42,772 nucleotides of DNA from an uncultured Eggerthella sp. (lineage in GTDB: Bacteria > Actinomycetota > Coriobacteriia > Coriobacteriales > Eggerthellaceae). This document shows, piece by piece, positions 24,543 through 32,914 of this stretch. The position numbers were made by a program, and so were the translations under genes. Each line of letters opens with the position of its first letter. Position 1 is the stretch's first letter. Below the pieces are notes generated by a model. The model worked only from the letters and a program-made list of their open reading frames with translations. It made no database searches and was not told where the DNA came from. Where the stretch lies: NCBI GenBank assembly GCA_900542265.1, contig UQML01000015.1, forward strand, positions 1 through 42,772, given 5' to 3'.

Positions 24543-25391
24543 ATGCCCGAATTCACCTACAATTATGAGCGCTTAATTGTAGACGTCCGTGGTCCTATCC
24601 ACGTTGTATCTTTTAATGATGCTGACAACCTCAACGCTATGTCTTATCAGCAGATGCGTGATTTCAACGATTATCTCAAACTTGTCCGCATGGATCAGGA
24701 TTGCCGCGTTATCGTTCTTACTGGTGAGGGCAAATCTTTCTGCGCAGGCTTCAATTTGAACGAACTCAACTATGAACCACCTGCAGAACTTGGTCGTTGC
24801 CAGCGTGACTACAACATCATGCAGACTATCTGCTCTGATCAGGCTGTCAACATGCGCGCATGCCCTCAGCCTATCATCGGTGCTCTCAAGGGTCACGCAG
24901 TAGGCGGCGGCCTTTCACTTTCATGTGCTTGCGACATCCGTGTTTTGGGCGAGTCTTATAAGATGCAGGCAGGTTACTTAAACATTGGTTTGACCGGTAC
25001 CGATATGTCTGGTTCTTACTATCTCCCTCGCATTGTTGGTTATGCTCGCGCTGCTGAGGCTCTCTACACTGCTCGCCGTATTGGTGCTGCTGAGCTTCTT
25101 ACCTGGGGCTTTGCCGCTAAGGTCGTTGCTGATGATGATGTTGTTGAAGAGGCGGTAAAGATGGCTGAGGCTATGTGCAAGAACTCTTCACCATTAGGTC
25201 TTCGTCTCACCAAGAACTCTCTCCAGTCTTCACTCGACAACTCCTTTGATGCTCAGATCAAGATGGAGAACCTCAACCAGGTTTTGGCTTCTCAGACTGA
25301 TGACGCTCGTCGTGGCGTTCAGAAGATGAATCCTAAACTTCGTGAGGATGTTAAGGCAAATCCAGAGAAGTACACCTTCACTAATCACTAG
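24543..25391 (+). CDS. Crotonase-family protein (enoyl-CoA hydratase/isomerase type)
   Basis: A 282-residue member of the crotonase superfamily acting on an acyl-CoA. The oxyanion-hole segments are present: CAGFNLNEL (67-75) and GHAVGGGLSLS (118-128). Of the two glutamates of enoyl-CoA hydratase, the second is kept (Glu172 in ARAAEAL) but the first is replaced by Tyr145 (QAGYLNIGL); an Asp154 lies in the following TGTDMSGSYYLPR loop, a pattern of many actinobacterial EchA proteins. The reaction is therefore more likely isomerase or a special hydratase than standard beta-oxidation. Start ATG 24543 has CAGGAGG 9 bases before it; an upstream in-frame ATG (24510) lacks a site. A strong terminator follows. 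Confidence 0.88.
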   Translation: MPEFTYNYERLIVDVRGPIHVVSFNDADNLNAMSYQQMRDFNDYLKLVRMDQDCRVIVLTGEGKSFCAGFNLNELNYEPPAELGRCQRDYNIMQTICSDQAVNMRACPQPIIGALKGHAVGGGLSLSCACDIRVLGESYKMQAGYLNIGLTGTDMSGSYYLPRIVGYARAAEALYTARRIGAAELLTWGFAAKVVADDDVVEEAVKMAEAMCKNSSPLGLRLTKNSLQSSLDNSFDAQIKMENLNQVLASQTDDARRGVQKMNPKLREDVKANPEKYTFTNH

Positions 25392-25500
25392 TCGATCACG
25401 AATCAATGACTAACCAATCATGAGACTAATCATCTCAACTGGTGCAGGGTGCTTACCATATACCTACCCTGCAAAGTCGCCTAAATAGATGTGATTTTTA

Positions 25501-25534
25501 AAGCTCTCCCGATTCATTTCGGGAGAGCTTTTTT
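25501..25534 (+). terminator. Intrinsic terminator of the crotonase gene
   Basis: AAGCTCTCCCGA (25501-25512) pairs over 12 bp with TCGGGAGAGCTT (25519-25530), loop 6 nt, ending in T6. A smaller hairpin (GCAGGGT/ACCCTGC, 25444-25472) precedes it. Confidence 0.95.
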
Positions 25535-25638
25535 CAGGTGCATAAAGAAATCAAATTGATAGGCATTTTGTGGCTGGAAGCATCTATAGTGAGTAGCGAT
25601 ACAGAATCTATTGGCTCGGGGTGAAAAAGGGGATAGCC

Positions 25639-26760
25639 ATGGTAGAGGCAGAAGATCGCGTGATCCGATGGGGTATTATTGGTTGCGGAGATGTTGTTGA
25701 GACCAAAAATGGTGTACCCATGTATTTAGCTGATCACTCGGAACTTGCGGGAATTTGGAATCGTACTAAAGAAAAGGCGATTGCGTGGTGCGAGCGCCAT
25801 GAACATGGTCGCGCTTACGATAGTCTCGATGAACTTCTGGAAGATCCCACGGTCGACATCATTTATGTTGCGACCACGCCTAATGTGCATAAAGAGTATG
25901 CCTGTAAAGTGGCTGCTGCGCATAAACATTGCTATTTAGAAAAGCCCATCGCCTTATCCTGGGATGATGCACAAGATATTAAACGCGCGTTTGAGGAAAG
26001 TGGAACACAGTGCTTTGTCGCGCATTATCGCCGTGGGATGCCGCGTTATAAAGAAGCTAAGCGTCTGCTTAAATCAGGAGCGATTGGGCACGTGCGCGGT
26101 GTCCAAATTGTTCGCACGCAGCGCCAAACTGCTGAAGAGATGTTGCCGGAAGCAGAAAAGCCGTGGCGTGTGCGCCCTGAAGTGTCTGGTGGTAGTCATT
26201 TTTATGAAGGCGATGCGCACATGCTTGATCTAGTAGATTTTCTTGTTTCGCCTTTTGTGGATTTTAAGCTCGAAGTTACCAATGAGACGGGCTTTTACGA
26301 GGCTGAGGATGCGGTGTCGCTCTCAGCGCGCACTGAATCGGGCGTTCTTGTGTCAGGCATATGGTGTTATGCAACGTACAAAGCGCTTGATAGGTTCTTG
26401 ATTTTTGGCGATCAAGGCTCGCTTGCGTTTCCGTATTACGACAACGCAGCACCTCTTGTCCTTGAACGCATTGCAGGAGATCCTGAGCAAGCTATTGCTC
26501 ATGAAGGTGTCATGGGCGGCGTACGTGAAGAGGCAGAGCTTGAAACGATCGAGATTACTACACAAACAGATGCGTATCCTGGCATGGGTCAGGTTCAAGA
26601 TATTGTCGATGTGTTACGTGGTGCTCCTGGGGCAGTATGTACGAGCACGCTTGATAGCGCGCTAAGAACGTTGTGGGTTACGTGGTCAGCGCGTGAACTC
26701 ATGCGTGCTCAAGGGCGTGCCCAAGGACGTGCTCAAGGACGTGTTCAAGGAACAAAATAG
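25639..26760 (+). CDS. Gfo/Idh/MocA-family oxidoreductase
   Basis: An NAD(P)-dependent dehydrogenase acting on a sugar or polyol derivative. The Rossmann fold opens with WGIIGCGDVVE near residue 10, and the family's cofactor/catalytic motif EKP lies in CYLEKPIALSWDD near residue 100; the C-terminal alpha/beta domain (130-340) follows. No sugar gene is adjacent to name a substrate. ATG 25639 with AAAAAGGGGATAGCC is the start; a GTG at 25621 is also in frame. The protein ends in four copies of an AQGR-type tetrapeptide coded by a 12-bp tandem repeat. Confidence 0.88.
   Translation: MVEAEDRVIRWGIIGCGDVVETKNGVPMYLADHSELAGIWNRTKEKAIAWCERHEHGRAYDSLDELLEDPTVDIIYVATTPNVHKEYACKVAAAHKHCYLEKPIALSWDDAQDIKRAFEESGTQCFVAHYRRGMPRYKEAKRLLKSGAIGHVRGVQIVRTQRQTAEEMLPEAEKPWRVRPEVSGGSHFYEGDAHMLDLVDFLVSPFVDFKLEVTNETGFYEAEDAVSLSARTESGVLVSGIWCYATYKALDRFLIFGDQGSLAFPYYDNAAPLVLERIAGDPEQAIAHEGVMGGVREEAELETIEITTQTDAYPGMGQVQDIVDVLRGAPGAVCTSTLDSALRTLWVTWSARELMRAQGRAQGRAQGRVQGTK
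26704..26751 (+). repeat. Four 12-bp tandem repeats inside the oxidoreductase 3' end
   Basis: Consensus CGTGCTCAAGGA at 26704-26715, 26716-26727, 26728-26739 and 26740-26751, each copy with at most one or two changes. It codes for repeated Arg-Ala-Gln-Gly and ends two codons before the stop, so copy number changes would only lengthen or shorten the C-terminal tail. Confidence 0.85.
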
Positions 26761-26761
26761 G

Positions 26762-27244
26762 TTATTTCTTGACGGTCATAACCGGAATGTCAACGCGACG
26801 TAAAACCCCATCGCTGACACTACCTAAAATAGAGCGAATAGCGCCTAAGCCGCGACGACCCATGACAATAAGATCGCAGTCATGTTTGTCGGCATAATGG
26901 CAAATGCCCTCGACAGGAGAGGGGTGAGAAACGACGCGATAGAGCACGCGACCAGGGTGCAGACCTTGAACATAAGGCGTGGCGGCTTTAACCATCTCAT
27001 CATGGGTTTGCTGAATTTCGTCGTTGACCATCTCTGAGTAGGCTTCAAAGTAGACAAAACCAGTGTCGGTACCTGTCAGGGGGTCAAGATTGGTAGCGGT
27101 TGGAATTGCATCGGGATAGATAACAGTTATGATGTGCAGCATGGAGTTGGGGTTGTTGTCGACAAACTCGCGGGCACATTTGATGGCATATTCTGCGTGA
27201 TCTGATCCATCATAGGGAACCAGAATAGTTTTATAGGGCATCAT
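26762..27244 (-). CDS. Universal stress protein, UspA family
   Basis: A 160-residue single-domain Usp. It starts with YKTILVPYDGSDHAEYA and ends with the ATP-binding pattern G-2x-G-9x-G-S (MGRRGLGAIRSILGSVSDG), so it is of the nucleotide-binding type. Such dimers support survival under stress or slow growth. AAGGAGAAAGCCCG stands before ATG 27244. The stop lies 1 bp from the stop of the convergent oxidoreductase. Confidence 0.93.
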   Translation of the reverse strand: MMPYKTILVPYDGSDHAEYAIKCAREFVDNNPNSMLHIITVIYPDAIPTATNLDPLTGTDTGFVYFEAYSEMVNDEIQQTHDEMVKAATPYVQGLHPGRVLYRVVSHPSPVEGICHYADKHDCDLIVMGRRGLGAIRSILGSVSDGVLRRVDIPVMTVKK

Positions 27245-27347
27245 CGGGCTTTCTCCTTATCTATTGGGTGACGTGCTTACGGTCGTATGTGTTGTTACGT
27301 TCGTTGTTTTATTCGTTGTCTTGTTCGTTCTTGGCGTTGCTCTTTTA

Positions 27348-28655
27348 TTAGTACAAAATGCCGAGCTTCTTGGCTTGCATAGTGAGCTCATCGCGAAAAT
27401 CAGGATGCGCGATAGCAATCAAGCGTGCGGCACGTGTGGGGATATCTGCCCAACGCAGATCTGCCACACCATACTCAGTTGCGACAAATTGCAGGTCATT
27501 GCGCAAACTCGTGATGGCGCTTCCTTGGCTTAGCATAGGGACAATCTTGGAGACTGGGCCTTGCTTGGTGTGGGCAACACTTGTCACCGCAATATACCCT
27601 TGACCGCCTTTGGAGTGTTTGACACCACGCACGAAGTCAAACTGTCCGCCACTTGCAGAGTATTGACGCGGACCGATACTCTCCGCGCAAATTTGACCTG
27701 TGAGATCAATGGAGATGGCGGTGTTGATTGAGATCATCTTATCGTTGCGCGCAATGTGAGCCGGGTTACATACTTCTTCGTAGCTGCAATAATACATATC
27801 GGGATTCTCGTTGATGTAGTCGTAAAGGCGTTTTGTGCCTGTTGAGTAACCACCAACTGATACGCCGGGCATGTAGTTTTTCATTGAGTTATCAATGACG
27901 CCCTTAATCTGCAGATCAGCAAGCGCATCCGAATACATTTCCGTAAAGGTACCCAGATGTTTTTTGCATTCCAGCCCTTTGGCAATAGCATTTGAAATGC
28001 CACCGATGCCTAGCTGGATACACGACCCATCGTCAATACGATCCACGATATGCGCTGCTACTTCGAGCTCTTCTTTGGTAGGAGCGGGCGTTTCTATATC
28101 TTCAAGTTCAATGTCTTGCAGGAAGAATGCTTCAATTTGATCGACATGGTAGCCATGTGAATCGCCATAGACGCGCGGTAAGTTGCTATTAATTTGGGCG
28201 ATGATATGTTTGGCGCCGCGCAGTGCACCTTGCTCAAAACCAAGAGGTCCAATATTGCAAATGCCATCCTCATTGGGGGGTGTCATTTGAACCACCGCGT
28301 AATCGAGCCCTATCTCTTCAAGCATCCGATTGGTGTCTGAAAAGTGCACAGGAATATGCGTTACGCATCCTGACTTAAAGCCAGCGCGTTCATTGGGTCC
28401 TGCAAAATAGGTATGATAGCGAAACTGATCAGGGGTGACATGCATATCCCCAAAGGGAAAATCACCATTCATCCAGTTGCCATAGATGTTGATACCAGAT
28501 AGTTCACCTGTTTGAACGCGGTCAAGTATGCCCATAATAATAGTGGTTGGAACGTGGAGACCGCCCGTGTATATTTTTTGATTGCCAGTGATGTGACGTT
28601 CGAAAATATCATCAAGCGTAATTTGTTTATTTTTGTATTCCCTTTGCCAACCCAT
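27348..28655 (-). CDS. Acetyl-CoA hydrolase/transferase-family CoA-transferase
   Basis: A 435-residue class I CoA-transferase of the type that includes 4-hydroxybutyrate and butyryl-CoA:acetate CoA-transferases. The catalytic glutamate that forms the CoA thioester is Glu239 in LGTFTEMYSDA; the CoA-binding GGQFDFVRG loop is near residue 330 and the glycine-rich LGIGGISNAIAKG at 215-227. It would move CoA between a short-chain acid and acetyl-CoA in fermentation. The substrate is not fixed by the sequence. ATG 28655 is preceded by GAGGGGGAAAC. Upstream lies a 200-bp gap before the tRNA gene, with no gene seen. Confidence 0.92.
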   Translation of the reverse strand: MGWQREYKNKQITLDDIFERHITGNQKIYTGGLHVPTTIIMGILDRVQTGELSGINIYGNWMNGDFPFGDMHVTPDQFRYHTYFAGPNERAGFKSGCVTHIPVHFSDTNRMLEEIGLDYAVVQMTPPNEDGICNIGPLGFEQGALRGAKHIIAQINSNLPRVYGDSHGYHVDQIEAFFLQDIELEDIETPAPTKEELEVAAHIVDRIDDGSCIQLGIGGISNAIAKGLECKKHLGTFTEMYSDALADLQIKGVIDNSMKNYMPGVSVGGYSTGTKRLYDYINENPDMYYCSYEEVCNPAHIARNDKMISINTAISIDLTGQICAESIGPRQYSASGGQFDFVRGVKHSKGGQGYIAVTSVAHTKQGPVSKIVPMLSQGSAITSLRNDLQFVATEYGVADLRWADIPTRAARLIAIAHPDFRDELTMQAKKLGILY

Positions 28656-28856
28656 GTTTCCCCCTCAGGCCGACGCGTGCATAACTCCTGCTCACTATTG
28701 TAGCGGTAGTGGTATCGGCGGGAGACGAGGAAATTAAAGAGTCATTGATCCGATAGGATCCGATAAGATTTTTTGCCTCTTGCGTGTTTGCCTCGGTGTT
28801 TGCCTAGGTTCTTGTTGAAAAAAGAGTGTTATGCGGTAGAATAGAGCAACACAAAA

Positions 28857-28932
28857 GCCAACGTGGCTCAGTTGGTAGAGCAACGCACTCGTAATGCGTA
28901 GGTCGCCGGTTCGAGTCCGGCCGTTGGCTCCA
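28857..28932 (+). tRNA. tRNA-Thr (anticodon CGT)
   Basis: A complete 76-nt cloverleaf: acceptor GCCAACG with CGTTGGC, D stem GCTC/GAGC, anticodon stem ACGCA/TGCGT with loop CTCGTAA (anticodon CGT, reads ACG), T arm with GGTTCGAGTCC, discriminator T and encoded CCA. A -10 TAGAAT (28837-28842) and -35 TTGAAA (28815-28820) precede it. Confidence 0.97.
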
Positions 28933-28942
28933 GCAAAACATT

Positions 28943-28980
28943 CAGGTCAGCAGGGTATTCTTGCTGACCTGTTTTGCTTT
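28943..28980 (+). terminator. Terminator of the tRNA-Thr gene
   Basis: CAGGTCAGCA (28943-28952) pairs with TGCTGACCTG (28962-28971), loop 9 nt, then TTTTGCTTT. It stands 10 bp behind the tRNA. Confidence 0.9.
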
Positions 28981-29149
28981 AGGTCTTTTGAATGTACATC
29001 CTGGGACAGCTTGGAGACACTCTTTGAATGTCTAGGATTTGCGTTCATGATGCCATCCAGGTAAACACATTTGTGCTGTCGTGGTAGTTTAGAGGCAGCT
29101 CGAAGACAGCTTGAGAGAAGAACGGATATTTTTGAGCACGATTGATTTC

Positions 29150-29193
29150 ATTTTTATTATGCCATTTGGCATAATAAAAATGGCATAATAAAA
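29150..29193. promoter_or_regulatory. Perfect 15-bp palindrome plus direct repeat before the MATE gene
   Basis: ATTTTTATTATGCCA (29150-29164) and TGGCATAATAAAAAT (29167-29181) are exact inverted copies 2 bases apart, and TGGCATAATAAAA is repeated directly at 29181-29193. The CATAAT in the last copy (29184-29189) could be a -10 element, which would put transcription start within about 8 bases of the MATE start codon. An operator for a dimeric repressor is the likely meaning; no regulator gene is adjacent. The rest of the 231-bp gap after the tRNA terminator shows no gene. Confidence 0.65.
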
Positions 29194-29203
29194 TCTACTC
29201 GAC

Positions 29204-30568
29204 ATGAGTATTGCATCTGACACAACAGTCCCATCTATCACCAAACAGCTTGCTCTTCTTGCGCTCCCTACTTTTGGTCAGCTGATAGCAGAGCCTGCTT
29301 TTATCTTGGTTGATACTGCCATCATTGGCCATGTGAGCGATTCAGCGCTTGCTGGTTTATCGCTTGGTTCAACCATTGTGCTTACTGCTGTGGGTTTATG
29401 TATTTTTCTCGCCTATTCAACGACCTCGCAAGTGGCGCGGTTATTCGGAGCTGGCCGTAAACGTGAAGGCCTCCAAGTGGGAATTGATAGCATGTGGCTG
29501 TCGCTTTTAATTGGTATCGTGTTAGCAGTGACGCTCTTTGCGTTTGCGGATCCGCTTTGCTTTTTGCTAGGCGGGCGCGGTGCCGATCTCGATCAAGCAG
29601 TTATTTACACGCAAGCAGTTGTCATCGGTGTTCCTGGGATGCTCTTGGTCTATGCATCAAATGGCATTTATCGCGGATTGCAAAAAGTGAATATTACGCT
29701 TGTGGCGGCAGTGAGTGGTGCTGTACTTAATACGGTACTCGATGTTATTTTCGTTATTGTTTTGGGTTGGGGAATTGCTGGTTCTGGCTTTGCGACACTT
29801 ATTGCTCAGTGGTTTATGGGGCTATTTTTAGCAATTCCTGCTCTTATATGGGCTCATGGCGATGGGGTTAGCTTGTGTCCGCATTTCCTGGGTATTGCGG
29901 CAGCGGGACAGGATGGTTTTCCGCTCTTTGTGCGCACGCTTGCTCTTCGCATTGCTATTGTTGCTACCGTGGTGGTGGCAGCTTCTATGGGGACGTCTGT
30001 GCTTGCCGGTTATCAAATTGTTAATGCAGTTTGGAACTTTGCAGTCAACATTCTTGATTCAGTGGCGATTGCCGGTCAGGCGCTCGTGGGTGCAAAACTA
30101 GGAGCGAAAGAATTTGTCGATGCGCGAAATCTTACACGCATAACGGCGCGATCGGGCATGGTTATGGGTGTTTGTGTGGGCGTTCTCTTTATTGGTCTAG
30201 GATTTTTTGCGGGTCAACTTTTCTCTCCCAACGAAGAGATTCAACAGGTGGTGACAGCAAGCATGCTTGTTTCAGGCATCACAATGCCACTTCAAGGTTG
30301 GATGTGGGCGCTTGATGGAATTCTTATTGGGGCAGGCGATTTTCGCTATCTTGCAGCTACGTTACTTGCGGTTGCTGCAGTCTATATCGTTACATTGCTG
30401 GTGATCGAACTTGTTGTTGTTCCGCATCTGACAACGAGTTTTATGAGTGCGTTGATTTTATGGGCAGCCTTTGATGTGGTACTCATGGGTGGTCGCGCGG
30501 TTGCAAATGGCCTGCGCATCCGTAGTGATCAGTGGATGAATAATGCAGCAACAGCTGAGTTAGACTAG
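29204..30568 (+). CDS. MATE-family efflux transporter (DinF-like)
   Basis: A 454-residue membrane protein with twelve helices in two six-helix halves. The N-terminal segment (KQLALLALPTFGQ, then FILVDTAIIGHVSDSALAGL) is typical of the DinF branch of MATE antiporters, which expel drugs or other cationic or oxidising compounds using a Na+ or H+ gradient. The ATG at 29204 has no purine-rich site upstream; together with the close palindrome and candidate -10 this suggests a very short or leaderless transcript. It is convergent with the metallo-hydrolase gene. Confidence 0.92.
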   Translation: MSIASDTTVPSITKQLALLALPTFGQLIAEPAFILVDTAIIGHVSDSALAGLSLGSTIVLTAVGLCIFLAYSTTSQVARLFGAGRKREGLQVGIDSMWLSLLIGIVLAVTLFAFADPLCFLLGGRGADLDQAVIYTQAVVIGVPGMLLVYASNGIYRGLQKVNITLVAAVSGAVLNTVLDVIFVIVLGWGIAGSGFATLIAQWFMGLFLAIPALIWAHGDGVSLCPHFLGIAAAGQDGFPLFVRTLALRIAIVATVVVAASMGTSVLAGYQIVNAVWNFAVNILDSVAIAGQALVGAKLGAKEFVDARNLTRITARSGMVMGVCVGVLFIGLGFFAGQLFSPNEEIQQVVTASMLVSGITMPLQGWMWALDGILIGAGDFRYLAATLLAVAAVYIVTLLVIELVVVPHLTTSFMSALILWAAFDVVLMGGRAVANGLRIRSDQWMNNAATAELD

Positions 30569-30585
30569 CGAGACAACTCTTCGTA

Positions 30586-31410
30586 TCACACAATGATATT
30601 GTCGCCTGTATTACAAGGATGAAGTATTCCACCCATACGGATAGCAAGGCGCTCGTATGCTTCAGATCCCGTGCAATGACCGGTGTAAAACGTTGCACCT
30701 GTTTGTATGAGGCGTGTGGCAAATTCATCAAGATAGGCATCATCAACGGCGCAAGCACCGTTGCCTCCAATGGCGAGATGGAAGCCCGAGATCACAACAT
30801 CAGGGTATCGGCCAGCGATTTGCTTGGCAGCTTCAATGATGTTAACAATGCCGCGATGTGCGCAACCACCAATCAGTACCAGCGTGTTGTCCTCTGCAAC
30901 AAGAAGATTTTGTTCGTGTTCAAAATGGTCGAGACCCGCATCATCACGCAAGCAGTCGTTGGCAGGAGAGGGAAGGTTATGGTTTTCAATGTTTGAGAAG
31001 AACGTGATGCCGGGCGCAATTTCATCAACAAGTTGGGCGATGCGGTGTTGAGGATGATGCTCTAGTTGAGGGTCGAGGCCAATCCAACCCGCTTCAGAAT
31101 AATGGTTTTCAAAGGCGCGTACGGTGGTGTAAAAGGGCGCTGTAGTGTTGAGTGACAAAAATGTTGCAAGGCCACCTCCATGATCATAGTGTCCATGTGA
31201 GATTGCAGCGAGATCAACAGCGGCAAGATCAATGCTGAGATTACGCGCATTGTGGGCAATCTCATCGCCAGGACCCATATCAAAAAGAATGCGATGGTCT
31301 GCGGTTTCAAGATAGAGACTCAATCCATGTGCATTTTTAAGCTCATTTGTATCGGCGGTTATGGCAGCACGGGGTGAGATATTATTTTCAAGCAAGGTGA
31401 CAATTCTCAT
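30586..31410 (-). CDS. MBL-fold metallo-hydrolase, COG1237 type
   Basis: A 274-residue metallo-beta-lactamase-fold enzyme. The zinc motif HxHxDH is at His72-His74-Asp76-His77 (ISHGHYDHGGG), with further ligands expected in GGCAHRG and in FYTGHCTG near the C-terminus. The opening VTLLENN and the motif spacing match the COG1237 group, which includes the archaeal enzyme making dihydropterin ribofuranosyl-aminobenzene phosphate. In bacteria the role is unknown. AAGGATTGAATC precedes ATG 31410. It is divergent from the second crotonase gene across a 278-bp gap. Confidence 0.85.
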   Translation of the reverse strand: MRIVTLLENNISPRAAITADTNELKNAHGLSLYLETADHRILFDMGPGDEIAHNARNLSIDLAAVDLAAISHGHYDHGGGLATFLSLNTTAPFYTTVRAFENHYSEAGWIGLDPQLEHHPQHRIAQLVDEIAPGITFFSNIENHNLPSPANDCLRDDAGLDHFEHEQNLLVAEDNTLVLIGGCAHRGIVNIIEAAKQIAGRYPDVVISGFHLAIGGNGACAVDDAYLDEFATRLIQTGATFYTGHCTGSEAYERLAIRMGGILHPCNTGDNIIV

Positions 31411-31688
31411 GATTCAATCCTTGATACGGTGATTATAGCGATGGGGCTGAGGTGGTTACCGTGATGGCTGTAGTGTCAAACGTTGTAATGACCGTAGTGT
31501 TACCTGTTGTAATGTGCCCATTATAAAGCTTTATGAAACTGTTCGGTGAGTCCCATATTTGTTCTACAATTACTCTCATGGTGCATCGTATTGTGCAGGC
31601 GTAAAGATGCGCAATCATTGTGTTGCAATGCATTTTTATCGGATGCATAGGATGCATGTAATAGGGGATAAAAAAGGGGGTCTGTAGT

Positions 31689-32477
31689 ATGGCATATGAA
31701 ACCATTTTGACTGAGGTGCGCGATCACGTATTGATCATCACGCTTAATAGGCCTGAAGCGCGTAATGCGATGAGTTCGCAAATGATGAAAGACTTATCCG
31801 ATGAGCTTGAACGTTGGGATAACGAACCTGACGAGCGAGTGTGCATTATTACCAATACGGGGACATGCTTTTGCGCAGGAGCAGATTTGAAGGAACTGGC
31901 CGCTGGCACTCATCATTTGCCTGAGGGGAAAGAAGACTGGGGCTTGTTAGGCATGTCAAAACATCAGTTTAAAAAGCCTTTGATTGCGGCTGTTAATGGC
32001 GTATGTGTTGGTGGCGGAATGGGACTTATGCTTGCTTGCGATATGGCAGTTGCGAGCGATCATTCTGTTTTTGGTTTACCTGAGGCCCGTCGTGGGCGCG
32101 CTTCAACGGGCGATGGGGCCATCGTTCGTTTGATGCAACAGATTCCGCAGCGATTTGCTGCTGAATTAATTTTAGTTGGCGATAATATTTCTGCTGAAAA
32201 AGCAGCTCAATGGGGGTTGCTGAATTATGTCGTTCCTGAGGAACAAGTGCTTGAGATTGCGCTTGGTTTAGCAGCGGGAATTGTCAAGAGCGCACCCCTT
32301 GCTATTGAGTATTCCAAGGCAGCCATGAAAGAGTGTGCTGCAGAAAATGATTTGTTCCCCGGTAAGGGCTGGGAGATCATGGATCACTATCAAGCGTTGG
32401 TAAACGCCACTGAAGATGCAGAAGAAGGACCACGTGCCTTTGCTGAGAAACGTGATCCTGTCTGGAGAGGCTGCTAA
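31689..32477 (+). CDS. Enoyl-CoA hydratase-type crotonase
   Basis: A 262-residue crotonase with both active-site glutamates of true enoyl-CoA hydratases: Glu132 (FGLPEARRG) and Glu159 (QRFAAELI). Oxyanion-hole segments are FCAGADLKEL (61-70) and GVCVGGGMGL (104-113). It would hydrate a trans-2-enoyl-CoA. It is more orthodox than the crotonase at 24543. GGGGG stands 10 bases before ATG 31689. The upstream 278-bp gap has no gene and no clear operator. It is convergent with iscU, with 3 bp between stops. Confidence 0.92.
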   Translation: MAYETILTEVRDHVLIITLNRPEARNAMSSQMMKDLSDELERWDNEPDERVCIITNTGTCFCAGADLKELAAGTHHLPEGKEDWGLLGMSKHQFKKPLIAAVNGVCVGGGMGLMLACDMAVASDHSVFGLPEARRGRASTGDGAIVRLMQQIPQRFAAELILVGDNISAEKAAQWGLLNYVVPEEQVLEIALGLAAGIVKSAPLAIEYSKAAMKECAAENDLFPGKGWEIMDHYQALVNATEDAEEGPRAFAEKRDPVWRGC

Positions 32478-32480
32478 CCA

Positions 32481-32852
32481 TTATTGGTTGTTGTAATAGT
32501 CTTGAATGGCTGCTTGGATGGCCTCTTCTGCCAGAACCGAACAATGTAGTTTGTGGGCGGGGAGGCCATCAAGTGCTTCAGTAACCGCTTGATTGGTGAG
32601 TTCTAATGCCTCTGATAAAGGCTTTCCTTTAATGAGTTCAGTTGCCATAGAGCTCGAAGCAATGGCAGAGCCGCAGCCAAAGGTTTCAAATGCGACATCT
32701 TCAATGATGTCATTTTCAATCTTGAGATATATTTTCATAATATCGCCGCATACGGCGTTGCCTACTTCACCAATTCCGTTGGCATCTTCAAGAGGGCCGA
32801 TATTACGCGGATTACGGAAATGATCCATTACTGTTTCGCTATAGAGTGCCAT
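32481..32852 (-). CDS. iscU: Fe-S cluster scaffold protein, IscU/NifU N-terminal type
   Basis: The 123-residue protein is the scaffold on which Fe-S clusters are built from NifS-derived sulfur. The ligands are Cys35 (AVCGD), Asp37, Cys60 (FGCGSAIASSS) and Cys104 (KLHCSVLAEEA), with His103; this is the IscU/NifU arrangement, without the insertion of SufU. Last gene of the cysK-nifS-iscU operon, 62 bp behind nifS. AAGGAAATTCTC stands before ATG 32852. Confidence 0.95.
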   Translation of the reverse strand: MALYSETVMDHFRNPRNIGPLEDANGIGEVGNAVCGDIMKIYLKIENDIIEDVAFETFGCGSAIASSSMATELIKGKPLSEALELTNQAVTEALDGLPAHKLHCSVLAEEAIQAAIQDYYNNQ

Positions 32853-32914
32853 GAGAATTTCCTTTCCTTGTCTAGGTGTGTGGGCGTGGACTAGGTGTGA
32901 GTTCGATGTGAGTC

